A stretch of 64,000 nucleotides of DNA from Tamlana flava (GCF_041287255.1 NZ_JBGGTX010000001.1:744001-808000); one strand, 5' to 3'. Shown: positions 27,686-38,194, counted from the stretch's first letter. The notes: generated by a model from the letters alone, not told the origin. Numbers and translations: made by a program.

Positions 27686-30342
27686 AACAAAGAAGTCTGT
27701 CCTTCGCCGTCCAAATCAAAATCTTGGTTTGTATCGCCATTTGAATCTGACGAATTATCCTTTTCTTCATCAGAAACATTAGACGATACATCTGTTTCAT
27801 CAACCACTTCTAAATCGTCGGCATGGACTTCCTCAGGTGCTTCATAAGGCAATGAATCCATCAGATTTATTTGAATGACCTTATCTCTGGTCAATTGATT
27901 ACCTAATGCCGAGATCCCTTTTATGGCAATGAACTCTTCAAGGTTTACCTCCAAATTATCCTTTCTATCTTTTCCTCGTTCTTTTGCAAAAACTACTTCG
28001 GTCATTGGTCTCCAATCGGTTGAAACGATTTCTAATTGTGAATTTGGATGGTCTGAAATAAAGGATTCTTCCTTGCCTTCCTGCTCAACCAAAAAGCGCT
28101 TAACATAGTAAAGTTCCTTTTCTCCATTATAATAAATGACTGAAATTGGCTTTTTTGGCACCCATTTTTCCAAAACAATCATGTCATCGTCAAAATGCAT
28201 GGTAACTTCAGGAGTGACCGTTTTCAAAATGCCTGATTGATTGATGATCAACAGCTTGTCCTCTCCTCTAAATTCCCCTATCAATTCTCCTCGACCATCA
28301 AGGTTAAGGCGTTGTACAGTATCATCAAACCAAATTTTTCTAGGTTTTAAGGTTGAGATCCCTTTTTCCTTTAACTCAACACGTTTTACGGCATATTTGG
28401 TAACCAAATTCCCCTTTGAGGCCCGCCCTTTAATGAGAATATCTGCAAAATCAATGTCCCATTTTAACTTTTTTATACTGCCTGCTTGCCTCAGTAATAT
28501 GGTTACTACCTCTGCCTCTCCGTTTGGATTTGCAGAAAAATACAATACGGTCGAACCTTTATTTTCACTCGTTAGGTCGTATTCCCTATCTCGGGTTATA
28601 CCTGTTACTGCAAAACGTTTAATGTATGATGCACCTTTTTTACCATCGCGATAAATCATGTTGTAAATGGTGCGCTTGTCCTTCTTTTTAAAAACAGCCA
28701 CATGAATAATGTCCTTGCCAACAAAGGTTTTGGCATCAACTTTAGTAACCATCATTTTACCTTCTTGGTTAAATACAATAACATCGTCAATATCACTGCA
28801 ATCGCAGACATATTCATCCCGACGGAGTGATGTACCAATGAAACCTTCTTCCCGGTTTACATAAAGTTTAGTATTTCTAATAACCACCTTAGTGGCATCA
28901 ACATCATCAAAAGCCCTAATTTCGGTTTTGCGCTCTCTTCCTTCGCCATAGTCCTTTTTGAGTCGTTTGAAATACGATATGGCATAATCAATTAGGTTAG
29001 CCAGATGATGTTTTACTTCAGCAATTTGCTCTTCTAAAGCTTCAATTTTCTGTTGAGCTTTATCAATATCGAATTTTGAAATGCGCTTGATTCTAATTTC
29101 CGTTAAGCGAACAATATCTTCTTCAACTACAGCCCTTTTAAGGTGCTTTATGTGCGGCTGAAGCCCTTTATCTATGGCACTTATAACGCCTTCCCAAGTT
29201 TCTTCTTCTTCAATATCTCGATATATTCTATTCTCGATGAATATGCGCTCCAAAGATGCAAAATGCCATTGCTCTTCAAACTCGCCTAGCTTAATCTCCA
29301 ATTCCTGCTTCAGAAGCTCCACCGTATTATCAGTACTTCGGCGAAGCATTTCAGAAACTCCTATAAACAATGGTTTATTATCTTCAATAACACAGCCCAA
29401 AGGCGAAATGGAACTCTCGCAACTGGTGAATGCATAAAGTGCATCAATAGTTTTGTCTGGCGACAATCCGGAAGGCAGATGCACTAAAATTTCAACCTCA
29501 GCAGCCGTATTGTCCTCAATTTTTTTGACCTTTATTTTACCTTTGTCATTGGCTTTTATGATGGAATCTATTAATGTAGAGGTTGTCGTACCATAGGGCA
29601 ATTCAGTAATGACCAAGGTGTTTTTGTCTAATTGTGAAATTCGAGCGCGCACACGTACCCTTCCACCTCTTAGACCATCATTATAATTAGAAAAATCGGC
29701 AATTCCGGCTGTTGGGAAATCAGGTAGAATGGTAAACCGTTTGCCTTGCAAATGCTTTATGGAAGCATCAATAAGCTCAATAAAATTATGTGGTAATATT
29801 TTTGTAGAAAGGCCAACAGCTATACCTTCTCCGCCCTGCGCCAACAAAAGAGGAAACATAACCGGAAGGTTTATTGGCTCTTTACGACGACCATCATAGC
29901 TAGCTTGCCATTCGGTAATTTTTGGGTTGTAAACAACATCTAAAGCAAACTTGCTCAAGCGAGCTTCTATGTATCGTGATGCCGCTGCACTATCTCCAGT
30001 TAGGATATTTCCCCAGTTTCCTTGGGTATCTATCAACAAATCCTTTTGGCCGAGTTGCACCATGGCGTCAGCAATACTGGCATCGCCATGTGGATGATAC
30101 TGCATAGTATGCCCGACGATGTTCGCCACTTTATTGTAACGCCCATCGTCAAGGTCTTTCATTGAATGCATGATACGACGCTGAACAGGCTTAAAACCGT
30201 CTTCAATAGCAGGGACTGCCCGTTCTAAAATTACATACGAAGCGTAGTCTAAAAACCAATCTTTGTACATGCCCGTAACACGGGTTATGGTTTCTTGGGG
30301 CTCGTCTTCGTTATTAATTAAATCGTCGCTTTCTTCAATCAT
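27682..30342 (-). CDS. parC: DNA topoisomerase IV subunit A (ParC)
   Basis: The DNA-cleaving and rejoining subunit of topoisomerase IV, which decatenates chromosomes. It has 886 residues with the N-terminal winged-helix/tower domain (catalytic Tyr in SAAASRYIEARL, about residue 118), coiled coil and C-terminal beta-propeller-like repeats. It ends with an acidic, Ser/Asp-rich tail of about 60 residues (DETDVSSNVSDEEKDNSSDS). Its pairing with parE and the operon order parE-small ORF-parC support ParC over GyrA. The ATG at 30340-30342 lies 6 nt after the small ORF stop. Confidence 0.95.
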   Translation of the reverse strand: MIEESDDLINNEDEPQETITRVTGMYKDWFLDYASYVILERAVPAIEDGFKPVQRRIMHSMKDLDDGRYNKVANIVGHTMQYHPHGDASIADAMVQLGQKDLLIDTQGNWGNILTGDSAAASRYIEARLSKFALDVVYNPKITEWQASYDGRRKEPINLPVMFPLLLAQGGEGIAVGLSTKILPHNFIELIDASIKHLQGKRFTILPDFPTAGIADFSNYNDGLRGGRVRVRARISQLDKNTLVITELPYGTTTSTLIDSIIKANDKGKIKVKKIEDNTAAEVEILVHLPSGLSPDKTIDALYAFTSCESSISPLGCVIEDNKPLFIGVSEMLRRSTDNTVELLKQELEIKLGEFEEQWHFASLERIFIENRIYRDIEEEETWEGVISAIDKGLQPHIKHLKRAVVEEDIVRLTEIRIKRISKFDIDKAQQKIEALEEQIAEVKHHLANLIDYAISYFKRLKKDYGEGRERKTEIRAFDDVDATKVVIRNTKLYVNREEGFIGTSLRRDEYVCDCSDIDDVIVFNQEGKMMVTKVDAKTFVGKDIIHVAVFKKKDKRTIYNMIYRDGKKGASYIKRFAVTGITRDREYDLTSENKGSTVLYFSANPNGEAEVVTILLRQAGSIKKLKWDIDFADILIKGRASKGNLVTKYAVKRVELKEKGISTLKPRKIWFDDTVQRLNLDGRGELIGEFRGEDKLLIINQSGILKTVTPEVTMHFDDDMIVLEKWVPKKPISVIYYNGEKELYYVKRFLVEQEGKEESFISDHPNSQLEIVSTDWRPMTEVVFAKERGKDRKDNLEVNLEEFIAIKGISALGNQLTRDKVIQINLMDSLPYEAPEEVHADDLEVVDETDVSSNVSDEEKDNSSDSNGDTNQDFDLDGEGQTSLF

Positions 30343-30348
30343 TAATTA

Positions 30349-30486
30349 TCAATCTTTCTTGGGTTTTCCAGTGAGCATTGTTTTACCATGTTTTTTGGAC
30401 TTTGTTTTATTGATATTGCTGTTTAAGGCAGTTACAAAATCATAAACCTCTCTTCTTACCAATTTAGTTTCTTTTGAATATAACAT
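30349..30486 (-). CDS. Small basic ORF between parE and parC (45 residues)
   Basis: The ATG at 30484-30486 opens 45 codons ending TGA at 30349-30351. The product begins MLYSKETKLVRREVYDF and continues FVTALNSNINKTKSKKHGKT, ending TGKPKKD; it is strongly basic and lacks a signal peptide. It ends 6 nt before parC, spacing typical of co-translated genes, and lies on the same strand. I recognise no family. A basic protein here could bind DNA or the topoisomerase, but no function can be claimed. Confidence 0.55.
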   Translation of the reverse strand: MLYSKETKLVRREVYDFVTALNSNINKTKSKKHGKTMLTGKPKKD

Positions 30487-30650
30487 TTTAATTTAGTTTT
30501 TATTCCCTCAATAACGGGACGGATTCTTGAATTTATTTTTTACAAAATTAAATTTTATGTGAATCATTCTCTACCAATTTAACGTTATTTTATAACCAAA
30601 TTCTTATTTTTTTCGTTCCAAACTATTAAAATGAAAATTTTAGCCCTTGT

Positions 30651-32501
30651 TTATTCAACAATATCCATTTCAACCTTCAGATTATCAATGATGAACTCTT
30701 GTCTATCGGGTGTATTTTTCCCCATGTAAAAAGACAATAATTCCTCAATGGACATACCCTCATCAAGCATTACAGGATCCAAACGCATATCATCACCGAT
30801 AAAATGTTTAAACTCATCGGGCGAAATTTCACCCAACCCTTTAAATCTTGTAATTTCTGGTTTCGGTTTTAGTTTTTCAATGGCGTTTATGCGTTCTTCT
30901 TCAGAATAACAGTAAATGGTTTCCTTTTTGTTTCGAACCCTAAAAAGCGGTGTTTGCAAAATGTACAAATGCCCTTCTTTAATCACTTCGGGAAAAAACT
31001 GAAGAAAGAAGGTAATAAGCAATAAACGAATGTGCATCCCATCAACATCGGCATCAGTTGCAATCACTACATTGTTGTAACGCAAATCCTCTAGCGATTC
31101 CTCAATATTTAAAGCTGCTTGAAGCAGATTGAACTCTTCGTTTTCGTAAACAATCTTTTTAGTTAAACCGTAGCAATTAAGAGGTTTTCCTTTTAAACTA
31201 AATACGGCTTGGGTATTAACATCGCGCGACTTAGTTATGCTACCCGAAGCCGAATCACCCTCTGTAATAAACAAGGTTGTTTCTAAATTCCGGTCACTTT
31301 TGGTGTCACCAAAATGTACCCGGCAATCGCGTAATTTTTTATTATGAAGACTTGCCTTCTTCGCCCGATCTCTTGCAAGTTTACGAATACCTGAAAGTTC
31401 TTTGCGTTCCCGTTCGGCCTGCAAAATCTTGCGTTGAATTTTTTCAGCGGTATCTGTGTTTTTATGTAAATAATTATCCAGATAAGTTTTTACAAAATCA
31501 TTGATAAACGTACGCACCGTTGGGTGATCACCACCCATATCAGTAGAGCCCAATTTTGTTTTGGTCTGGCTTTCAAAAACAGGCTCCATAACCTTGATGG
31601 CGATGGCACTTACAATCGATTTTCTAATATCGGAAGGATCGTAATTTTTACCAAAATATTCACGGATGGTTTTCACCAAAGCTTCCCTAAAGGCATTTAA
31701 GTGTGTTCCTCCTTGGGTAGTATTTTGCCCATTAACGAACGAATGGTACTCCTCACTATATTGGGTTTTACTGTGCGTTAATGCCAATTCAATATCTTCA
31801 CCTCGTAAATGAATAATGGGATACAACGTATCGGATTCATTGATGGTTTCACTCAATAAATCCTTTAACCCGTTCTCACTATAAAATTTTTCACCATTAA
31901 AAACTATGGTCAACCCCGGGTTGAGATACACATAGTTCTTAAGCATTTTTACCACATACTCGTTCCTGAACTTGTAATTTTTAAAAATGGTTTCATCAGG
32001 AATAAACGATACTTTTGTACCCTTTCTTCGGGTAGTATCGTCAAGCATTTCATGGTTGGTAAGATTTCCTTGCTCAAATTCCGCTGAAGCCGATTTTCCA
32101 TCCCTATTCGATTCAACCCTAAAATAATTTGATAGCGCGTTTACTGCCTTGGTACCCACACCGTTTAAACCCACAGATTTCTTAAAGGCTTTGGAGTCGT
32201 ACTTTCCACCGGTGTTCATTTTGGAAACCACATCGACAACTTTACCTAATGGAATACCTCGACCATAATCGCGAACAATAACCTTATTGCCTTGAATGGA
32301 AATATCAATGGTTTTGCCTGCTCCCATGACATACTCGTCTATAGAGTTGTCCAAAACTTCCTTAAGCAGAATATAAATACCATCGTCTGGCGAACTACCA
32401 TCACCCAGCTTTCCAATATACATTCCGGGGCGCATACGGATATGCTCCTTCCAGTCTAAAGAACGTATATTATCTTCGGTGTAATTGATTTGTTCCGCCA
32501 T
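30651..32501 (-). CDS. parE: DNA topoisomerase IV subunit B (ParE)
   Basis: The ATPase subunit of topoisomerase IV, 616 residues. GHKL ATPase motifs are visible (EVLDNSIDEYVMG with the catalytic Glu, VRDYGRGIPL, GGKYDSKAFKKSVGLNGVG), with the transducer lysine region QTKTKLG. The Toprim domain has TLFITEGDSASGS and ATDADVDGMHIR, and the C-terminal tail is short. It is first in the unit parE, small ORF, parC; 164 bp lie between parE and the small ORF. Secure. Confidence 0.96.
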   Translation of the reverse strand: MAEQINYTEDNIRSLDWKEHIRMRPGMYIGKLGDGSSPDDGIYILLKEVLDNSIDEYVMGAGKTIDISIQGNKVIVRDYGRGIPLGKVVDVVSKMNTGGKYDSKAFKKSVGLNGVGTKAVNALSNYFRVESNRDGKSASAEFEQGNLTNHEMLDDTTRRKGTKVSFIPDETIFKNYKFRNEYVVKMLKNYVYLNPGLTIVFNGEKFYSENGLKDLLSETINESDTLYPIIHLRGEDIELALTHSKTQYSEEYHSFVNGQNTTQGGTHLNAFREALVKTIREYFGKNYDPSDIRKSIVSAIAIKVMEPVFESQTKTKLGSTDMGGDHPTVRTFINDFVKTYLDNYLHKNTDTAEKIQRKILQAERERKELSGIRKLARDRAKKASLHNKKLRDCRVHFGDTKSDRNLETTLFITEGDSASGSITKSRDVNTQAVFSLKGKPLNCYGLTKKIVYENEEFNLLQAALNIEESLEDLRYNNVVIATDADVDGMHIRLLLITFFLQFFPEVIKEGHLYILQTPLFRVRNKKETIYCYSEEERINAIEKLKPKPEITRFKGLGEISPDEFKHFIGDDMRLDPVMLDEGMSIEELLSFYMGKNTPDRQEFIIDNLKVEMDIVE

Positions 32502-32620
32502 ATATCTATTCAGTAAAATTTAGTGAGGGGTTGCTAATATAACATAACCAAATAAAAAAAGAAAAGGGCAGCAAACAAAGTAATTAACAATATATCCTTG
32601 ATATTGTTGAGAACCTTAAC

Positions 32621-33526
32621 TTAGGCTGTAGCCTTCTTTTTGGTTGACACGAGGAGGACGCCAATAATAACTATCAGAGCACCAAATAATTGCATAATGG
32701 TGAGATGCTCATTTAAAAAAATGGATGCCAAAACTATGGTTGAAATAGGACCAAAACCAGCAATAACGGCAAAATTGGATGAATTGATTCGGTTTATAGC
32801 CTCCGATACCAAATAGGAAGGAATAACAGTTGCAAAAATGGCGATTAAAAACCCCAGCATATAAACTTCCCACGGATAATTAAGAATATTGATTTTAGAC
32901 ACCAACCCATAATGAACAAACACGCAAACACAAGAAACCAACATGGCATAAGAGGTAAGCTTAACCACGCCCAATTTTGGTATTAACCAACCGCTTCCTA
33001 CCAAATAGGAAGCATAAGTAATGGCACAAAGCAATATTAAGAAGCCTCCAATAAAGGTATCATTTCCCGAAATGGCCACTTCGCCCCAAAAGGCAATTAC
33101 TATGCCCATATAACTCAAAATAATAGCTATTACTTGCGTTTTGGTGATTGGTTTTTTCAAAAACAATCGATTAAAAATCAGGATGATTGTAGGATAAAGA
33201 AATAAAATAATGCGCTCTAAGCTAGCCTTGATGTACACTAATCCAACAAAATCAAAGTAACTGGACAAGTAATAACCTAGAAACCCAAAAAACGCCACCC
33301 AAGCATATTCTTTCGAGGTAATTTTAATGGCACTTTCCTTTCTACTATAAATAGCGGCCACAACCAAATAAAATGGAAAAGAGAACAGCATACGCAACAA
33401 CAAAACACTAAGGGCGTCAACTTGATATTGATATGCCAATTTTACCATCACCGCTTTGGAAGAGAACATCAGGATACCGAGTATACCGAGTAAAATGCCG
33501 TAAATAAATGACCTAGTTGATTTCAT
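32621..33526 (-). CDS. EamA/DMT-family membrane transporter
   Basis: A 301-residue inner-membrane protein with ten predicted transmembrane helices in two EamA repeats (about 6-143 and 160-295). Each repeat is hydrophobic with short loops and the family pattern GFLGYYLSSYFDFVGLVYI and LIAIFATVIPSYLVSEAI. It probably exports small metabolites or amino acids; the substrate is unknown. It stands alone, between parE and ychF. An AT-only hairpin follows at 32586-32608, too weak to call a terminator. Confidence 0.92.
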   Translation of the reverse strand: MKSTRSFIYGILLGILGILMFSSKAVMVKLAYQYQVDALSVLLLRMLFSFPFYLVVAAIYSRKESAIKITSKEYAWVAFFGFLGYYLSSYFDFVGLVYIKASLERIILFLYPTIILIFNRLFLKKPITKTQVIAIILSYMGIVIAFWGEVAISGNDTFIGGFLILLCAITYASYLVGSGWLIPKLGVVKLTSYAMLVSCVCVFVHYGLVSKINILNYPWEVYMLGFLIAIFATVIPSYLVSEAINRINSSNFAVIAGFGPISTIVLASIFLNEHLTIMQLFGALIVIIGVLLVSTKKKATA

Positions 33527-33668
33527 AAAACGAAAATAAGTTTCCGTTTTAGCTTCGTTTTCTGAAAAACGATGAAATTACGATGTTCATGAGGAAATTC
33601 AATAAAAATAAAAACTGAGCCTTGCTGTAGCTATTTAGCTAGTCGATAAACTCCCGTCTTTTAAATCC

Positions 33669-34763
33669 CTAAACATTAAACAAGAAGTGCATGACATCGC
33701 CATCCTTAACCACGTAGTTTTTGCCTTCAACACGCATTTTTCCGGCTTCTTTAACCTTGGCCTCACTACCGTAAGCAATATAATCGTTGTACGCAATTAC
33801 CTCGGCACGAATAAAACCTTTTTCAAAATCGGTGTGAATTACGCCTGCCGCCTGTGGAGCAGTAGCGCCAACATCAACAGTCCATGCACGAACTTCCTTA
33901 ACACCGGCTGTAAAATAGGTCTGTTGTTTCAATAGTTTATAAGCACCACGAATCAATTTTGCAGAACCCGGTTCGTCCAGCCCTATATCTTGAAGAAACA
34001 TTTGGCGTTCTTCGTAATCATCAAGTTCGTTAATATCGGCCTCCGTGCCTACCGCCAATACCAAAACCTCAGCATTTTCATTTTTAACGGCTTCCTTTAC
34101 TTTTTCAACATAGGCATTACCCGAAACCGCAGAACCTTCATCCACATTACAAACGTACATCACGGGTTTATCTGTAATAAACTGTGCGGGTTTTACAAAA
34201 TCGCTATAATCATCCTCAGAAAACTCTAAAGCCCTAACTGATGTCCCAGTTTCCAATCCTGCTTTTATCTGCAGCAAAACAGCCTCTTCCTTTTGAGCTT
34301 CTTTATTACCCGTTTTGGCAGCGCGCTTCACTTTATCCAGTTTTTTTTCAACGGTTTCCAAATCTTTCAATTGCAATTCCATATCAATAGTTTCCTTATC
34401 TCGAATAGGATTCACGCTTCCATCAACGTGAACAATGTTATCGTTATCAAAACAGCGCAATACATGCAGAATCGCATCGGTCTCACGAATATTCGCCAAA
34501 AATTGATTACCCAAACCTTCTCCCTTGCTTGCACCTTTTACCAATCCAGCAATATCTACAATTTCAACCGTTGCAGGCATAACACGCTCGGGCTTCACCA
34601 ACGATTCCAGTTTTTCCAATCTTGGATCTGGCACGTTTACCACACCAATATTGGGTTCTATGGTACAAAATGGAAAGTTTGCACTTTGCGCTTTTGCATT
34701 TGATAAACAATTGAACAACGTTGACTTTCCTACGTTTGGCAATCCTACGATACCTGCTTTCAT
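33669..34763 (-). CDS. ychF: Redox-regulated ATPase YchF (Obg-family)
   Basis: A universally conserved P-loop ATPase/GTPase that associates with ribosomes. The 364 residues are the family's usual length. Motifs: G1 GLPNVGKST at residues 8-16, the adjacent FNCLSNA, G3 DIAGLVKGASKGEGLGNQFL (about 68-87) and the C-terminal TGS domain (FTAGVKEVRAW and MRVEGKNYVVKDGDVMHFLFNV). The start is ATG 34761-34763 (MKAGIVGLPN); an in-frame codon 24 bp upstream adds an unlikely extension. A TATATTTG box lies at 34785-34792 on the minus strand, but the spacing to a TTG is not convincing. Confidence 0.96.
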   Translation of the reverse strand: MKAGIVGLPNVGKSTLFNCLSNAKAQSANFPFCTIEPNIGVVNVPDPRLEKLESLVKPERVMPATVEIVDIAGLVKGASKGEGLGNQFLANIRETDAILHVLRCFDNDNIVHVDGSVNPIRDKETIDMELQLKDLETVEKKLDKVKRAAKTGNKEAQKEEAVLLQIKAGLETGTSVRALEFSEDDYSDFVKPAQFITDKPVMYVCNVDEGSAVSGNAYVEKVKEAVKNENAEVLVLAVGTEADINELDDYEERQMFLQDIGLDEPGSAKLIRGAYKLLKQQTYFTAGVKEVRAWTVDVGATAPQAAGVIHTDFEKGFIRAEVIAYNDYIAYGSEAKVKEAGKMRVEGKNYVVKDGDVMHFLFNV

Positions 34764-34946
34764 TATAATTATTTTTTGCGAGTGCAAATATAAATTATAT
34801 TCATTGTATATCTAGAATTATTGAAGTGAGAATTAACAAAATTCATGTGAATGTGAAAAAGTACAAAACAAAATCTTCAAAAAAATTTACATTTCATAAA
34901 AAACTTTTCAACTATCTTAGTGAAACTAACCAAAATATCCATATTT

Positions 34947-37634
34947 ATGAAACAAATTTATTTTTATTTATTAGCGTTAACTACCTCATTAACATTAGCG
35001 CAACAAACTGTTTCTGGAACGGTAAAAGATGTTAATGGTGTTCCATTGCCTGGGGTTAATATATCAGAAGATGGCACTTCTAAAGGTACGGCAACAGATT
35101 TTGATGGAAATTATTCCTTGACCGTAGGTGAAAATGCAACTCTAACCTTTAGTTATATAGGTTACAATACTTTAAGTATTGCTGTAAACAATCAAACCAT
35201 ACTAAATGTTGTTATGGAAGAAGGTGTGAGCCTGGATGAAGTCCTCCTAGTTGGTTCTCGTAGCCCAAGAAGAACGGCTACAGATACAGCCGTACCTGTA
35301 GATGTATTGGATGTCTCAGGAATTGCATCGACGACTGGTAAATTTGAGGTTAATGAAATACTACAATATGCAGCACCTTCTTTTAATGCAACCAGACAAT
35401 CTGGATCGGACGGTGCCGACCATATCGTTCCTGCTTCCTTACGCGGTTTAGGTCCCGACCAAACTTTAGTATTGATTAATGGTAAACGTAGGCATCAATC
35501 GTCTTTGGTTAATATTTTTGGAACACGAGGACGCGGTAATTCAGGAACTGACCTTAATGCAATTCCAGCTTTCGCTATAAAACGAATTGAAGTCCTTAGA
35601 GATGGTGCTTCTGCCCAATACGGCTCTGATGCTATTGCAGGAGTAATAAATATAGTTTTAAAAGACAATACCGATGGCTTTTCTGGAGGAATAACATATG
35701 GGGCTTACAGTACCGCTGTAGGTGAAGGCTGGGAAGAAGCAACGGGCGAAACCCTTAATAATGTTGAAGGTAAAAATCGATTGGATGGAAAGGATAAAAA
35801 CTTTGATGGCGCCACTGTTAAAATTGATGCCAATTATGGTGTACCTCTGAACGACCAAGGTGGGTATGTGAATTTCACAACCGAGTTTTTATCCAAAGAC
35901 CGCACCTTACGACCAGGCTTTGCATGGAGAAAAGGTTACGGTAGCGCTGGTGTAGATGGGTTTAATTTTATGTTAAACGCTTCATTGCCGGTAAACAATC
36001 GCACTGAAGTTTATGCTTTTGGGGGCAGAAACTACAGAGATACCGATGCCTATGCTTTTTCTAGAGATAGTTTTGATGATGGAGATAACCGCTCGGTCCC
36101 AAGCTTATACCCGAATGGATTTACGCCAAGAATTACATCAAACATCACTGATGTTTCTGTTTCTGTGGGTGTGAGACATCAAATGGACAATGGGTGGAAT
36201 TTAGATTTCAACAATACTTTTGGAAAAAATAATTTCCATTACTTTATCAAAGGCAGTAATAATGCTTCTATGCAAAATGCGTCGCCAACCGATTTTGATG
36301 CTGGAGGACATTACTTATCACAAAACACAACGGGCTTGGACTTCAACAAGTATTTAGATGATGTTGCGTCTGGTTTAAGTTTGGCATTTGGTTTTGAATA
36401 TAGAACTGAAAATTTTGGAATTTTTGCTGGTGAAGCCCCTTCATATGGGCTTTACGACACCAATGGAGTCATTATTACTAATCCAAGTAATCAAACAGTT
36501 GCTTTCGATTCCAACGGAGATGATTTACCAGGAGGTTCACAGGGTTTCCCGGGCTACAGCCCTGCTAATGAAGTAGACCGAAACAGAACCAATTATGGCA
36601 TCTATTTTGACACAGAATTTAATGCAAGCGAAGCCTTTATGCTTGGTGCGGCAGTTAGATTTGAAAATTATAGCGATTTTGGCAACACTTTTAATGCTAA
36701 ATTGGCTAGCAGACTAAAACTTAGTGACGATTTTTCATTAAGAGGTTCCATTTCAACAGGATTTAGGGCTCCTTCATTGGCGCAACTATATTATAATTTA
36801 ATATTCAATAACATTGTAGCAGGTGAATCAGTACCTTCTCTATTATCGGCGAATAATAGTACTGTTACCAAAGCTTTTGGTATTGGACAATTAAATGAAG
36901 AAAAGGCTGTAAATGCAAGTATTGGATTTACGTTCAAAAAAGGAGATTTCACGGCAACTGTTGATGCTTATTCAATTACTGTGGACGACCGTATTATATT
37001 AACTGACAACTTCACAGACCAAGCTGTTCTCGGTCCTCTAAACGTAGATGCTGCACAGTTTTTTGCAAATGGTGTAGACACTAGAACAACCGGCTTAGAT
37101 GTGGTTTTGGGCTATGAAACAAATATTGGCACTGATTCGAATATTAAAGTTGGTTTAATAGGTAACATAAACGACCTTAAAATAAAAAATATAAACAATG
37201 GCAATTTAAATGAATTTACATTTTTTGGTCCCTTTTCTCAAGCTTACCTGGAAGCTGCTGCACCAGACTATAAGTTTGGTTTAAATCTTGGATATACACA
37301 CAAAAAGTTAGACGCTACGGTATCGTTAACACAATTTAGTGAAGTCACTTTACAAGATTTTCAATGGGTGGACTCACCAGCGACTAATCAAACTGAGGCA
37401 GAGGCATTATATGATGTAGCCACTGATGTATACAAAGCCGCGATGGTTGTAGACTTGAGTTTGGGATATCGAATTTGTGATAATGCCAAAATCAGCATTG
37501 GTGCCAATAATTTATTCAACAAATATCCAACACCACAGTTCGACGGATGGACAGACCAAGGTGGTTTGGCCGATTCCGTTCAAATGGGATCTGATGGAAC
37601 TTATGTATTTGCCAGGATAAATTTTAATTTTTAA
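34947..37634 (+). CDS. TonB-dependent receptor with CarboxypepD_reg domain (895 residues)
   Basis: A large outer-membrane receptor. The signal peptide ends LTLAQQ, the carboxypeptidase-like domain is at about 21-105 (VSGTVKDVNGVPLPGVNI), and the plug has the family-typical HIVPASLRGLGPDQTLVLIN and FGTRGRGNSGTDLNAIP (about 155-225). The barrel then ends in the C-terminal strand YVFARINFNF. I place the start at ATG 34947-34949 (MKQIYFYLLAL). There is no SusD partner, so the ligand is probably a siderophore or other small molecule. A perfect bidirectional terminator follows. The exact ligand is unknown. Confidence 0.93.
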   Translation: MKQIYFYLLALTTSLTLAQQTVSGTVKDVNGVPLPGVNISEDGTSKGTATDFDGNYSLTVGENATLTFSYIGYNTLSIAVNNQTILNVVMEEGVSLDEVLLVGSRSPRRTATDTAVPVDVLDVSGIASTTGKFEVNEILQYAAPSFNATRQSGSDGADHIVPASLRGLGPDQTLVLINGKRRHQSSLVNIFGTRGRGNSGTDLNAIPAFAIKRIEVLRDGASAQYGSDAIAGVINIVLKDNTDGFSGGITYGAYSTAVGEGWEEATGETLNNVEGKNRLDGKDKNFDGATVKIDANYGVPLNDQGGYVNFTTEFLSKDRTLRPGFAWRKGYGSAGVDGFNFMLNASLPVNNRTEVYAFGGRNYRDTDAYAFSRDSFDDGDNRSVPSLYPNGFTPRITSNITDVSVSVGVRHQMDNGWNLDFNNTFGKNNFHYFIKGSNNASMQNASPTDFDAGGHYLSQNTTGLDFNKYLDDVASGLSLAFGFEYRTENFGIFAGEAPSYGLYDTNGVIITNPSNQTVAFDSNGDDLPGGSQGFPGYSPANEVDRNRTNYGIYFDTEFNASEAFMLGAAVRFENYSDFGNTFNAKLASRLKLSDDFSLRGSISTGFRAPSLAQLYYNLIFNNIVAGESVPSLLSANNSTVTKAFGIGQLNEEKAVNASIGFTFKKGDFTATVDAYSITVDDRIILTDNFTDQAVLGPLNVDAAQFFANGVDTRTTGLDVVLGYETNIGTDSNIKVGLIGNINDLKIKNINNGNLNEFTFFGPFSQAYLEAAAPDYKFGLNLGYTHKKLDATVSLTQFSEVTLQDFQWVDSPATNQTEAEALYDVATDVYKAAMVVDLSLGYRICDNAKISIGANNLFNKYPTPQFDGWTDQGGLADSVQMGSDGTYVFARINFNF

Positions 37635-37652
37635 AAACAACAATAGAAAAAT

Positions 37653-37678
37653 AAAAACCGAGCAATTGCTCGGTTTTT
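37653..37678. terminator. Bidirectional terminator (perfect 26-bp palindrome)
   Basis: AAAAACCGAGCA AT TGCTCGGTTTTT is a perfect palindrome with an A-run on one side and a T-run on the other, so it can end both the receptor transcript and the ACT-protein transcript on the other strand. Confidence 0.9.
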
Positions 37679-37688
37679 ATTAGCTTAT

Positions 37689-38099
37689 TTATTCAACATG
37701 ATTTTTTGATAATTCATTCAATACTTCAATCGCTTTGTTTGAATCCTCTTTTGCCACAAATATGTGATCATGGTAAAATCCCGCAATCACATTACTACTT
37801 ATATTATTCTTTGTCAGTTCAGATGAAAACACCGCGGTTAAACCGACAGCTTCCAAAGAAGAATGAACGGTTAAGGTAATCCAAGAAGCCACAAAATCAT
37901 ATTTTAAATTCAATTTATCCGCAATTTGTTTTTCAATTACGATTGTTACACCTTCAGCTTCTTTAAACTCACATAAGGTTTGCGCTCTATCAATAGTGGA
38001 TAAATCGGATACCACAACAAAAACATAATCGCCTTTGTTTAATTTTGGTTTCATTTCCTTAACTAAGTATTTTAATTCCATTTTACCACTCATCACCAT
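37689..38099 (-). CDS. ACT-domain-like protein of unknown function
   Basis: A 136-residue soluble protein resembling two tandem ACT-type folds: YVFVVVSDLSTIDRAQTLCEF and the second half ASWITLTVHSSLEAVGLTAVFSSEL, the latter like the ACT_7 family. Such proteins may sense amino acids. Two start ATGs are possible, at 38097-38099 and 38091-38093; I keep the first. It is transcribed toward the terminator shared with the TonB receptor. Moderate confidence on the fold; function unknown. Confidence 0.75.
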   Translation of the reverse strand: MVMSGKMELKYLVKEMKPKLNKGDYVFVVVSDLSTIDRAQTLCEFKEAEGVTIVIEKQIADKLNLKYDFVASWITLTVHSSLEAVGLTAVFSSELTKNNISSNVIAGFYHDHIFVAKEDSNKAIEVLNELSKNHVE

Positions 38100-38194
38100 A
38101 ACAATTTCAAAATTTACTCGCTTTTTAAATGTAAAAAATTTTGTTACAATATCTAAACTTAATCGTTATAAAGATTATAAACCATCGACTTAAT

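Noticed and set aside
32586..32608. AT-only 8-bp hairpin after the EamA gene as terminator
   Set aside because: No GC pairs and no T-run; could form by chance in AT-rich DNA.
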